A DNA stretch of 15,261 nucleotides from an uncultured Clostridia bacterium (lineage in GTDB: Bacteria > Bacillota > Clostridia > Oscillospirales > Ruminococcaceae), in assembly GCA_947629275.1 (NCBI GenBank), contig CANRDG010000032.1, positions 1-15,261 on the forward strand, written 5' to 3'. Position 1 is the first letter of the stretch, and each line of letters starts with the position of its first letter. Positions 1 through 6,915 of the stretch are shown one piece after another. The translations under genes and the position numbers were made by a program. The notes under the pieces were generated by a model. It had not been told where the DNA came from. It saw nothing but the letters and a program-made list of their open reading frames with translations, and did not search any database.

Positions 1-2
1 CT

Positions 3-281
3 ATGAACGATACAACTAAGCTAATACTAATATATATGGGTGTGCTTGGCTTTATTACATTTATAATGTACGGTATTGACAAAGCAAAGGCAAAATCCCA
101 TAAATGGCGTATTCCCGAAAGAGTTTTACTTGGTATGTGCATGATAGGCGGCATAGTTGGCGGCTGGCTGGGTATGTACGTTTTTAGGCACAAGACAAAG
201 CATATGAAATTTCACGTTGTACAGATACTTGCAAGCATTCTGTGGGGCATATGCATAGCGGTTTCAGTAACAAAATTATAA
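3..281 (+). CDS. DUF1294 family small membrane protein
   Basis: This 92-residue protein matches the DUF1294 family, small integral membrane proteins of unknown function. It has a hydrophobic segment at about residues 6-24, a basic loop containing YGIDKAKAK and WRIPE, a glycine-rich second helix at about 42-60 (GGIVGGWLGM), the family's FRHKTKH basic motif at about 61-67, and a final hydrophobic helix at 72-90. The size is normal for the family. The start lies two bases from the window edge, so its ribosome site is not visible and an upstream start cannot be excluded. It ends just before a hairpin shared with the convergent sigE gene. The family call is firm; no function is claimed. Confidence 0.8.
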   Translation: MNDTTKLILIYMGVLGFITFIMYGIDKAKAKSHKWRIPERVLLGMCMIGGIVGGWLGMYVFRHKTKHMKFHVVQILASILWGICIAVSVTKL

Positions 282-286
282 AAAGG

Positions 287-325
287 CAGCGTTTCCACCG
301 TATTTTGGCGGAAGCGCTGTTTTTT
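287..325. terminator. Bidirectional intrinsic terminator between DUF1294 gene and sigE
   Basis: Arms at 287-299 and 307-319 form a 13-position stem with one mismatch and one G-T pair around a 7-nt loop. A six-T run (320-325) follows on the plus strand. An A run (280-284) precedes the stem and gives the U tract for minus-strand transcripts. The hairpin lies between two convergent genes, so it can end both. The plus-strand T run reaches the first base of the sigE stop codon. Confidence 0.85.
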
Positions 326-1038
326 CAGCAAAGTTTTTCAAGAGAACGCTTTATCTGGCGGAGTATTCGTTTTTCAAGTCTTGAGATGTACGACTGCGAT
401 ATGCCCACCTCGTCTGCGACTTCTTTTTGGGTGCGTTCTTTATACCCTGCAAGACCGAAGCGCATTTGCATTATAGTGCGTTCGCGGTCGCCGAGCTTTT
501 CTATCTGCTCTAAGAGAAGCCGCTTTTCGGTCTCGCTTTCAATGCCGCGTATCACAATATCATCGTCCGTGCCCAAAATGTCGCCAAGCAGCAGTTCGTT
601 GCCGTCCCAATCAACATTGAGCGGTTCGTCAATAGAAATTTCTTTGCGCGACTGTGATGTTTTCCGCAGAAACATAAGTATCTCGTTTTCTATGCAGCGC
701 GAAGCATATGTAGCAAGCTTTATATTTTTGTCGGGGCGAAAGGTCTTTACTGCCTTTATAAGACCTATTGTGCCTATTGAAATAAGGTCCTCAATGCCTA
801 TACCTGTGGTCTCAAACTTTTTTGCTATATACACCACCAGCCGCAGATTATGTATTATAAGAAGTTCATGCGCTTTTTTCTCGTCAACTTCCAAAAGTTC
901 AAAGGCTTTTGTTTCTTCTTCTGGGGTAAGCGGCGGCGGCAGGGCTTGGGATCCGTTTATATAGTCCACGCGCTGTTTGCCAAACAATCTGCCGAAAGCT
1001 GTTTGTACCCTTTGCAAAAGCATTTTTAATAATTTCAA
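325..1038 (-). CDS. sigE: Sporulation sigma factor SigE (pro-sigma-E)
   Basis: SigE is the RNA polymerase sigma factor of the early mother cell during sporulation, made as an inactive precursor. The 237-residue product is close to B. subtilis SigE (239). It shows the amphipathic pro-sequence (about residues 1-25), the processing region with GSQALPPPL (29-37), sigma region 2 with NLRLVVYIAKKF (64-75), EDLISIGTIGLIKAV (83-97) and LATYASRCIENEI (108-120), and region 4 ending in the helix-turn-helix VADEVGISQSYISRLEKRI. The start is TTG at 1038: it restores the family N-terminus (MKLLK) and has a purine-rich ribosome site 11 nt upstream, while the next ATG (1023) is too far from it. The gene follows spoIIGA by 51 bp on the same strand. 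No sigG follows; the next gene is convergent. Confidence 0.96.
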   Translation of the reverse strand: MKLLKMLLQRVQTAFGRLFGKQRVDYINGSQALPPPLTPEEETKAFELLEVDEKKAHELLIIHNLRLVVYIAKKFETTGIGIEDLISIGTIGLIKAVKTFRPDKNIKLATYASRCIENEILMFLRKTSQSRKEISIDEPLNVDWDGNELLLGDILGTDDDIVIRGIESETEKRLLLEQIEKLGDRERTIMQMRFGLAGYKERTQKEVADEVGISQSYISRLEKRILRQIKRSLEKLC

Positions 1039-1049
1039 TTATGTCACTG

Positions 1050-1056
1050 CCTCTCT
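1050..1056 (-). promoter_or_regulatory. Ribosome binding site deciding the TTG start of sigE
   Basis: On the minus strand AGAGAGG lies 11 nt before the TTG at 1038 and 26 nt before the first in-frame ATG at 1023. Only the TTG start is in range, and it retains the full pro-sequence. Confidence 0.6.
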
Positions 1057-1089
1057 GAATATTCTTTTGTTCTAACAAAAAATATATAT

Positions 1090-1893
1090 TTATCTTAGCA
1101 AACACGGGTTGAATATAGCCTGCTCGCTGCTGCCCTCAACTATGCCTATAGTTGCCTTCAGCGGCTTTGTATTGCCCTTACCGTCGCATATCCTAAGTTC
1201 CTGCGGTTTGGCAAGCCACATAAGCGAATCGCCGCTTACCGTTGAATATGGCATAAGCCTGAACCCTCGCGGCAGAGTTTGAGCAAGTTCCCAATCAGTG
1301 CACATTTTATCACTTACGCATACTATCACGGGCGTGCCGCTGAGATGATCACGCGCCATGTTTCCGGTATCTGCAAGGGCTTCAAAGGTATAGCTTTTGT
1401 CGTTTATCTTAAAAAAAAGCTTATATGCAGTATTGTTGTAAATATGTTCGGTGTATATCCTCTCGGCTACGGAAACAAGAGTATAGCAGGCTATACACGA
1501 AAACACAAGAGTTATAACAGAAACATCAAAGTACACAGTACCGTAAATTATGTATATCCTGCCGCAGCCAGTTATGTACCAAATAATATATACTGCTGCC
1601 AGAAAGGTCATATACGCTGCAAGGTATGCAAATGTTCTTTTAAAGAGTTTGCGTGGACTTAATGTATTGAAAGCAACGGCACAGACTATCACGGAAACAA
1701 TGATTTTTATAACTGCCGCTGCCGCCATACTGCCTGTAAGCACAGAAAGCGATGACAGCGCGCCTATCGCGGCGGCTGCAAAAGTTCTGGGTACAGACAC
1801 TCTTATATGCAGAAAACTTGCCGCGGCGCTTACAAGCACTATACAAACCGCAAGATTCGTTACAAAAAGAACGTCCACATACAGCTTGATCAC
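1090..1893 (-). CDS. spoIIGA: SpoIIGA, sigma-E processing aspartic protease
   Basis: SpoIIGA is a membrane-embedded aspartic protease that cleaves pro-SigE in the mother cell after a forespore signal. The 267-residue protein (B. subtilis about 309) has an N-terminal half of roughly five hydrophobic segments: about residues 5-27, 37-56, 58-78, 88-107 and 117-142. A soluble C-terminal protease half follows, with the catalytic motif ADTGN (Asp175) and downstream LSGTPVIV. The C-terminus (IFNPCLLR) resembles the family ending. The start is GTG at 1893 with a strong GGGAGGGG ribosome site about 7 nt upstream. It precedes its substrate gene sigE on the same strand, as in most spore formers. The protein is slightly short, but nothing in the frame suggests damage. 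Confidence 0.92.
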   Translation of the reverse strand: MIKLYVDVLFVTNLAVCIVLVSAAASFLHIRVSVPRTFAAAAIGALSSLSVLTGSMAAAAVIKIIVSVIVCAVAFNTLSPRKLFKRTFAYLAAYMTFLAAVYIIWYITGCGRIYIIYGTVYFDVSVITLVFSCIACYTLVSVAERIYTEHIYNNTAYKLFFKINDKSYTFEALADTGNMARDHLSGTPVIVCVSDKMCTDWELAQTLPRGFRLMPYSTVSGDSLMWLAKPQELRICDGKGNTKPLKATIGIVEGSSEQAIFNPCLLR

Positions 1894-1915
1894 AATTGTC
1901 CCCTCCCGACATTTA

Positions 1916-1949
1916 ATTATATTTACAGCGGTATAAAAAATATGTCGGT
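1916..1949 (-). promoter_or_regulatory. Candidate spoIIG promoter with possible Spo0A box
   Basis: On the minus strand a perfect TATAAT (1916-1921) would place the transcript start about 16 nt before the spoIIGA GTG. No good -35 hexamer lies 17 bp upstream. Instead TGTCGGT (plus-strand reading, 1943-1949) matches 5 of 7 positions of the Spo0A box TGTCGAA and sits where the -35 would be. B. subtilis spoIIG also has a poor -35 overlapped by a Spo0A box. The box is degenerate, so this is tentative. Confidence 0.4.
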
Positions 1950-1967
1950 TCGGGTACGCGAGACAAT

Positions 1968-1999
1968 AAAAAACGAGCGCACCCGTAAAGGCGCACTCG
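1968..1999 (-). terminator. Intrinsic terminator after ohrR
   Basis: On the minus strand CGAGTGCGCC (1999-1990) pairs with GGTGCGCTCG (1983-1974) in a 10-bp stem with two G-T pairs and a 6-nt loop. A run of T (1973-1968) follows. It separates the ohrR-like gene from spoIIGA, so spoIIGA needs its own promoter. Confidence 0.85.
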
Positions 2000-2018
2000 C
2001 ACGATATGTAATTTACAA

Positions 2019-2456
2019 TTATTTGCGGCTGTCAAGAATTTTATATAAAAGTCCGTACAGCTGCACGCTCTCATCATGGGAAAGAGAATTGCATGATGCC
2101 ATTTTTCTTGGTATGTCGACCGCTTTGTCCTTCAGAGCATCACCCTCGGTGGTCAATGAAACTATCAGATTACGCTCGTCCTTTACGGAACGTTTACGCG
2201 CAAGAAGCTTTTTTGCCTCCATCTTTTTAAGAAGCGGCGTAAGAGTTCCCGAATCCAAAAACAAAAGGTCGCCGAGTTCCTTTACGGTCATCGTCTTATG
2301 CTCCCACAAAGCCATCATTACTATATACTGGGTATATGTAAGATCAATTTCATCAAGAAAAGGTTTATACTGCTTTATTATCTCTCTTGAACAGGCATAC
2401 AGCGGAAAACAAAGCTGGTTGCTGATTTTGAGAACATCATATTTACTGTCGCTCAT
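2019..2456 (-). CDS. ohrR: OhrR-type MarR family redox-sensing repressor
   Basis: OhrR repressors release DNA when a reactive cysteine is oxidised by organic hydroperoxides. This 145-residue protein aligns along its length with B. subtilis OhrR. It has NQLCFPLYACSRE carrying the sensing Cys16, the two tyrosines that hydrogen-bond the oxidised cysteine (Tyr30 and Tyr41), the winged helix with LFLDSGTLTPLLKKME and DERN, and a C-terminal dimer helix. Cys22 and Cys122 are additional; Cys122 lies near where two-cysteine OhrR proteins carry a resolving cysteine. The ATG at 2456 was chosen because GGGGGT lies 8 nt before it, while the ATG at 2471 has no ribosome site. No ohr peroxidase gene is in the window, so the target is unknown. 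The subfamily call is strong; inducer specificity is inferred. Confidence 0.88.
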   Translation of the reverse strand: MSDSKYDVLKISNQLCFPLYACSREIIKQYKPFLDEIDLTYTQYIVMMALWEHKTMTVKELGDLLFLDSGTLTPLLKKMEAKKLLARKRSVKDERNLIVSLTTEGDALKDKAVDIPRKMASCNSLSHDESVQLYGLLYKILDSRK

Positions 2457-2514
2457 GCTGATTACCCCCATTTTGATCGCAAATTATAAAATAAAAAGAA
2501 TATTCGTTATATTT

Positions 2515-2543
2515 ATTGTAGCACATTTAGTTTCATTTTGCAA
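2515..2543 (-). promoter_or_regulatory. Sigma-A promoter of the ohrR-like gene
   Basis: On the minus strand TTGCAA (2543-2538), a 17-bp spacer and TACAAT (2520-2515) form a reasonable sigma-A promoter. The leader before the ATG at 2456 would be about 52 nt. A second A/T-rich TATAAT sits nearer the gene but lacks a good -35. No convincing OhrR operator palindrome was seen. Confidence 0.6.
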
Positions 2544-2635
2544 TCATTTTGAGAGAATTTTTAATATTTTTATACTTAAATTTTCAAATGCAGTAATTTT
2601 GGCATGAAAAAGTGGTCGTTTTCTGTTGAATATTT

Positions 2636-3223
2636 TTATAATTTTCGCGAATATATTTTTGTCATATCAACAAACAAATTGTGTATGCGCGTATCGTCTG
2701 TAAGCTCGGGGTGAAAAGACATGGCAAGAATGTTTTTATACCTGACCGCAGTTATCCTGCCGTCAGTAACGTTCAGTATCTCAACTTCTTTGTCATCTGC
2801 AAGGGTACGCTCAATATACGGCGCGCGGATAAACCGCATGGGAAAATTTTTGATACTGCCGATATCACCCACCGCCGAAAAGCTGCCGAGCTGTCTGCCA
2901 TAGGCGTTACGGCATACGCGCACGGGCAGGAAACCGAAACAGGTCTGTTCACCGCCCGTAATTTCCTTTGCAAGAAGTATAAGTCCTGCGCAGGTGGCAA
3001 GCACGGGCACGCCGCTGTTTATGCGCTCTTTCAGGATCTCAAGCATATCAAGTTCACAAAGGAGCTTGCGCTGAGTGGTGCTTTCGCCGCCGACCAAAAC
3101 CAACCCTGTGAGATTTTGCGGTATATCATTCTTTTTGCGGATAAGTACGGTTTGGCAGCCAAGAGCGCGCAGCATTTTTTCATGCTCTTCAAACGCCCCT
3201 TGCAGCGCTAAAATGCCTAGCAT
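2636..3223 (-). CDS. pdxT: PLP synthase glutaminase subunit PdxT
   Basis: PdxT releases ammonia from glutamine and channels it to PdxS to build pyridoxal 5'-phosphate by the DXP-independent route. The 195-residue class I glutaminase shows the MLGILALQGAFEEHE start, the GGEST oxyanion motif (45-49), the nucleophile Cys78 in ATCAGLILLAKE, the conserved NAYGRQLGSF (107-115) and the catalytic His171-Pro-Glu173 in SFHPELT. All catalytic residues are present. Its ATG overlaps the pdxS stop by 7 bp and is preceded by a GGAGGAG ribosome site inside pdxS, so the two are translationally coupled. No clear terminator hairpin follows within 2544-2635. Confidence 0.97.
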   Translation of the reverse strand: MLGILALQGAFEEHEKMLRALGCQTVLIRKKNDIPQNLTGLVLVGGESTTQRKLLCELDMLEILKERINSGVPVLATCAGLILLAKEITGGEQTCFGFLPVRVCRNAYGRQLGSFSAVGDIGSIKNFPMRFIRAPYIERTLADDKEVEILNVTDGRITAVRYKNILAMSFHPELTDDTRIHNLFVDMTKIYSRKL

Positions 3224-4095
3224 TTGCCCCTCTCCTCCATGATGATCTCTATTTCCTTTTCGTTGATACCTACCATTGCCTCGCCCAAGTTTTCGGAGAG
3301 GCTTGCAAGCATTTCGGGGTCGTTGTAATTGGTAACGGCTTTAACTATAGCTGCGGCGCGTTTTGCAGGGTCGCCCGATTTGAATATGCCCGAGCCGACA
3401 AATACGCCCTCTGCGCCAAGCTGCATCATCAGGGCTGCATCGGCAGGGGTAGCTACGCCGCCTGCTGCAAAGTTTACTACCGGCAGCTTTTTGTTTTCGT
3501 GAACATATCTTACAAGATCAAGCGGCACTTGCAGCTGTTTTGCGGCTTCAAAAAGCTCGTCTTCGCGCTTTGCGGCGAGAGTTGAAATTTCACTTTGTAT
3601 CTTTCTCATATGACGTACAGCCTGAACTATATCACCTGTTCCCGGCTCGCCTTTGGTGCGTATCATAGATGCGCCCTCTGCTATTCTTCGCAGAGCTTCG
3701 CCCAGATCTCTTGCGCCGCACACGAACGGAACGTCAAATCTGGTCTTATCAATATGGTAAATATCGTCCGCAGGGGTAAGCACTTCGCTTTCGTCTATGT
3801 AGTCTATCTCGATAGCCTGCAAAATCTGAGCCTCTGCAAAATGACCTATGCGGCACTTTGCCATAACGGGTATGCTTACGGCTTTTTGTATGCCTTTTAT
3901 CATGGCAGGGTCGCTCATTCGCGAAACACCGCCTGCCGCCCTTATGTCGGCAGGTATTCTTTCAAGAGCCATTACTGCGCACGCGCCTGCCTGCTGCGCT
4001 ATTACTGCCTGCTCGGGTGTGGTAACGTCCATTATAACGCCGCCCTTTAGCATCTGTGCGAGTTCTTTGTTAAGCTGATAACGATCATTATTCAT
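3217..4095 (-). CDS. pdxS: PLP synthase subunit PdxS
   Basis: PdxS condenses ribose 5-phosphate, glyceraldehyde 3-phosphate and ammonia into pyridoxal 5'-phosphate, in a dodecamer decorated by PdxT. The 292-residue TIM barrel has the expected length. Asp23 lies in GGVIMDV, the substrate lysine Lys80 in VMAKCRIGHF, and the second lysine Lys148 in MIRTKGEPGTG, where the intermediate is handed over. The C-terminal GVFVGSGIFKSGDPAKRA is the phosphate-binding part. The frame is open upstream to 4176, but the ATG at 4095 is used: AAAGGA lies about 9 nt before it, the family begins there, and the longer frame would run through the promoter. First gene of a pdxS-pdxT operon divergent from pdxR. Confidence 0.97.
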   Translation of the reverse strand: MNNDRYQLNKELAQMLKGGVIMDVTTPEQAVIAQQAGACAVMALERIPADIRAAGGVSRMSDPAMIKGIQKAVSIPVMAKCRIGHFAEAQILQAIEIDYIDESEVLTPADDIYHIDKTRFDVPFVCGARDLGEALRRIAEGASMIRTKGEPGTGDIVQAVRHMRKIQSEISTLAAKREDELFEAAKQLQVPLDLVRYVHENKKLPVVNFAAGGVATPADAALMMQLGAEGVFVGSGIFKSGDPAKRAAAIVKAVTNYNDPEMLASLSENLGEAMVGINEKEIEIIMEERGKC

Positions 4096-4119
4096 AATAT
4101 CTGTCCTTTCAAAAATGTA

Positions 4120-4148
4120 TTGACTTTTAGTCTTGACTATAGTATAAT
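4120..4148 (+). promoter_or_regulatory. pdxR promoter with repeated TTGACT elements
   Basis: TTGACT (4120-4125), a 17-bp spacer and TATAAT (4143-4148) form a near-consensus sigma-A promoter for pdxR, with a start near 4155. A second TTGACT lies inside the spacer at 4133-4138, 13 bp after the first. These direct repeats, with partial palindromes around AGTC and ACTATAGT, are a candidate PdxR operator that would cover both promoters. Confidence 0.8.
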
Positions 4149-4169
4149 CTTCTTGTGGCATTATTACAA
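4141..4169 (-). promoter_or_regulatory. pdxST promoter, overlapping the pdxR promoter
   Basis: On the minus strand TTGTAA (4169-4164), a 17-bp spacer and TATACT (4146-4141) form a sigma-A promoter. The expected transcript start is near 4134, about 38 nt before pdxS. Its -10 occupies nearly the same bases as the -10 of the opposing pdxR promoter. Confidence 0.7.
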
Positions 4170-4210
4170 TAGCCAAAATAATTATTTTTGATAAGGTCAG
4201 ATGATGATGT

Positions 4211-5518
4211 ATGTTGACTTACGTTCTTGAAAAAACAGGCGCAGAACCTATGTACGTTCAGATATACAAACACATAAAGAAAGACATAGAAAACGGCGTT
4301 ATAAAGGCAAATGAGAAGCTGCCGTCAAAAAGGGCTCTTGCCGAAAACCTTGGAGTGAGCATTATAACGGTAGAGAACGCATATAGCCAGTTGACATCGG
4401 AAGGATATGTCAAGGCACTGCCAAAAAGAGGATATTTTGCCGAAAACATATCTTCGTTTCAAGGTTATGTACATAACGAAAATACAGTTTTTGCTGAAAA
4501 AACAAATGTTACTTCGGCGGCGAAAGATTTTCCGTTTGCGATATGGGCAAAGCTTATGCGAGAGGAGCTGTCAAACGATCGCGAAATGCTTATGACCCGA
4601 CCGCCGATAAGCGGTACAGAAAGGCTGCGCTGCGCGATAGCAAAACACATACGGCAGTTTCGCAACATAGACGTATCGCCTGACAGGATAGTTATAGGTG
4701 CTGGGACAGAGTATCTTTATATGCTGATAAACATACTTATCGGCGAGGGACTGACCTTTGGCGTGGAAGACCCGGGGTACTCAAAAATTTCCGACATATA
4801 CTCATGTCTTGGTGCGAAGTGCGCGTACATACCTATGGAAAGTGACGGCGTTGACATTGCCGCACTGAAAGCCTCGGGCGCGGACATAATGCACATATCG
4901 CCCTCACACCACTTCCCTACCGGCGTTGTTACTTCTGTGGGAAAGAGATACGCCTTACTCGGCTGGGCCTCGGAAAAAGACGGTCGGTACATTATCGAGG
5001 ACGACTACGACAGCGAATTTCGTCTTGCGGGAAGACCTATACCCTCAATGCTCAGTATTGACGCCGCGGACAGGGTGATATACATGAACACCTTCAGTAA
5101 GAGCCTTTCGCCGACGATACGCATAAGTTACATGGTGCTGCCGCGCTCTCTTACAGAGCGTTTCAGGAAAAAACTCAACTGCTGCTCCTGCACGGTATCG
5201 ACCTTTGAACAGTACACTTTGGCTAAATTTATTGAAGACGGCTATTTTGAAAAGCACATAAACCGCGTAAAGCATCTTTACAAAAAGCGGCGCGATAATA
5301 TGCTTGAAAAGACCTTGCAATATCCGCTGTTTGAGGGGTGCAGGGTGTCGGGACAGGATTCGGGACTGCACTGCCTTATTGAATTTGACACGCAGCTTAA
5401 CGACGGAGAGCTTTTGAGTGAGGTGACAAAGCTGGGTTTCCACGCGCGGCTGCTGTGCGATTACTACAAGGAAAAGCCGAAAGAGCCGCTGCACACGCTT
5501 ATTTTTTACTATGACTGA
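4211..5518 (+). CDS. pdxR: PdxR, MocR-type GntR regulator of PLP synthesis
   Basis: MocR/PdxR proteins join a GntR winged helix to an aminotransferase-like domain that binds PLP as a sensor; PdxR usually activates pdxST when PLP is low and represses its own gene. The 435-residue product has the GntR domain at about residues 10-78 (MYVQIYKHIKKDIENG, LPSKRALAENLGVS, LTSEGYV). The fold-type I domain follows from about 105, with GAGTEYLY (163-170), a PSHHFPTG segment (231-238), EDDYDSEF (263-270) and the PLP lysine Lys297 in TFSKSLSP. The frame is closed by a TGA three bases before the TGT codon preceding ATG 4211, so that ATG is the earliest start, although its ribosome site is weak. It is divergent from pdxST, the canonical PdxR arrangement. 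Confidence 0.9.
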   Translation: MLTYVLEKTGAEPMYVQIYKHIKKDIENGVIKANEKLPSKRALAENLGVSIITVENAYSQLTSEGYVKALPKRGYFAENISSFQGYVHNENTVFAEKTNVTSAAKDFPFAIWAKLMREELSNDREMLMTRPPISGTERLRCAIAKHIRQFRNIDVSPDRIVIGAGTEYLYMLINILIGEGLTFGVEDPGYSKISDIYSCLGAKCAYIPMESDGVDIAALKASGADIMHISPSHHFPTGVVTSVGKRYALLGWASEKDGRYIIEDDYDSEFRLAGRPIPSMLSIDAADRVIYMNTFSKSLSPTIRISYMVLPRSLTERFRKKLNCCSCTVSTFEQYTLAKFIEDGYFEKHINRVKHLYKKRRDNMLEKTLQYPLFEGCRVSGQDSGLHCLIEFDTQLNDGELLSEVTKLGFHARLLCDYYKEKPKEPLHTLIFYYD

Positions 5519-5582
5519 TACATGCTGATTAAACGCATACTTTTCGGGTACAATTATAAAAAAGCTTTACGGAGGTATGTAT

Positions 5583-6866
5583 ATGTCAGGCAAAACGAAG
5601 ATACAGAAAGTTTACGGGCGACAGATAATCGACTCGCGCGGTAATCCGACGGTAGAGGCTATAGTTGAACTTGCAGACGGCACTGTGGGAATGGGTATGT
5701 CGCCGAGCGGCGCTTCTACAGGCGCGCACGAGGCACACGAGTTAAGAGACGGCGACAACAGCAAATACGGCGGCAAGGGCGTTAAAAAAGCTGTTGAAAA
5801 CATATCGGGCGTGATAAGCGACAAGCTGTACGGGCTGAACGCCTGCGACACCTACAGTGTTGACCGAGCGCTTATTGCGGCTGACGGCAGCGAGGACAAG
5901 TCGAATCTGGGGGCAAACGCTATTCTTGCGGTATCTATTGCGGCAGCCAGAGCTGCTTCACTTTCTCTGGGAATACCGCTATACCGGCTGCTGGGCGGCA
6001 CCAGCGCAACGGTTTTGCCCGTGCCGATGATGAACATTATAAACGGCGGCGCGCACGCTAATAACGGTCTTGACGTTCAGGAATTTATGATAATGCCCAT
6101 AGGCGCAAAATGCTTTGCACAGGCGTTAAGACAATGCACCGAGGTATATCACGCTTTGGCAAGGCTGCTTTCTTCAAGAGGGCTTGCAACGGGCGTTGGC
6201 GATGAGGGCGGTTTTGCACCCGACGTTTCATGCGAGGAAGAAGCAATTGAGCTTATTTTGCAAGCAATAAACGATGCGGGCTACAAATCGGACAAAGATT
6301 TTATGCTTGCGCTTGACGCGGCTGCAAGCGAATGGAAGTCTGACTGCGTGGGCGAATACAGAATGCCTAAATCGGGAAAGGTGTTTACTTCTTCGGAGCT
6401 TATATCTCACTGGAAAACGCTATGTTCCAGCTACCCTATTATTTCTCTTGAAGACGGACTTGACGAAGAAGACTGGGACGGTTGGCAGGAGCTTACGGCG
6501 CAGCTTGGAAGCAAGGTACAGCTTGTGGGCGACGATCTGTTCGTTACGAATAAAAAACGGCTTTCAAAAGGCATTGAAATTGGCTGCGGCAACTCAATAC
6601 TGATAAAGCCGAATCAGATAGGCACGCTCTCGGAGACGATAGAGGCGATAAAAACCGCAAAACGCGCAGGCTACACCGCCATAGTATCTCACCGCAGCGG
6701 AGAAACGGAGGACACGACTATTGCAGACCTTGCGGTGGCGCTCAATTCGGGGCAGATAAAGTCGGGCGCGCCCTGCCGCACCGAACGCACCGCAAAATAC
6801 AACAGGCTTTTAAGGATCGAAAGCCAGCTTGGCAAGTCGGCGAACTATATAGGAAAGATAAGATAA
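5583..6866 (+). CDS. eno: Enolase
   Basis: Enolase converts 2-phosphoglycerate to phosphoenolpyruvate in glycolysis. The 427-residue protein has normal length and complete catalytic equipment: the SPSGASTGAHEAHELRDGD mobile loop (about 40-58), His158 in GGAHANNG, Glu167 and Glu208 (GVGDEGGFAP), magnesium ligands Asp245, Glu290 (SLEDGL) and Asp317 (VGDDLFVT), the acid/base Lys342 (LIKPNQIGT), SHRSGETEDT (369-378) and Lys393 (IKSGAP). The ATG at 5583 is preferred to the one at 5577 because GGAGG (5571-5575) lies 7 nt before 5583 but only one base before 5577. It follows pdxR by 64 bp; only a weak TACAAT-containing promoter is visible there, so read-through from pdxR is possible. Confidence 0.96.
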   Translation: MSGKTKIQKVYGRQIIDSRGNPTVEAIVELADGTVGMGMSPSGASTGAHEAHELRDGDNSKYGGKGVKKAVENISGVISDKLYGLNACDTYSVDRALIAADGSEDKSNLGANAILAVSIAAARAASLSLGIPLYRLLGGTSATVLPVPMMNIINGGAHANNGLDVQEFMIMPIGAKCFAQALRQCTEVYHALARLLSSRGLATGVGDEGGFAPDVSCEEEAIELILQAINDAGYKSDKDFMLALDAAASEWKSDCVGEYRMPKSGKVFTSSELISHWKTLCSSYPIISLEDGLDEEDWDGWQELTAQLGSKVQLVGDDLFVTNKKRLSKGIEIGCGNSILIKPNQIGTLSETIEAIKTAKRAGYTAIVSHRSGETEDTTIADLAVALNSGQIKSGAPCRTERTAKYNRLLRIESQLGKSANYIGKIR

Positions 6867-6871
6867 AAAAA

Positions 6872-6905
6872 CAAGTCGGGACTGTATGTTCCGACTTGAA
6901 TTTTT
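6872..6905. terminator. Bidirectional intrinsic terminator between eno and DUF4097 gene
   Basis: CAAGTCGGGA (6872-6881) pairs with TTCCGACTTG (6889-6898) around a 7-nt loop. AATTTTT follows on the plus side, and an A run (6865-6871) supplies the U tract on the minus side. It lies between convergent genes and can stop both. Confidence 0.88.
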
Positions 6906-6915
6906 AATTGTACGA

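Noticed and set aside
242..964. Open frame of 240 codons on the plus strand
   Set aside because: It runs antisense to sigE, is rich in Ser/Arg with no recognisable domain, and crosses the shared terminator; sigE is clearly the real gene.
1807..2607. Open frame of 266 codons on the plus strand
   Set aside because: It lies opposite the spoIIGA start, the ohrR-like gene and their promoter regions, has no ribosome site and no domain.
2457..2635. Possible small RNA, OhrR operator or pdxT terminator in this gap
   Set aside because: Only the ohrR promoter is supported; no stable hairpin with a T run and no convincing palindrome was found.
4096..4176. N-terminal extension of PdxS by 27 residues
   Set aside because: It would need translation through the pdxST promoter, lacks a ribosome site and does not fit the conserved family start.
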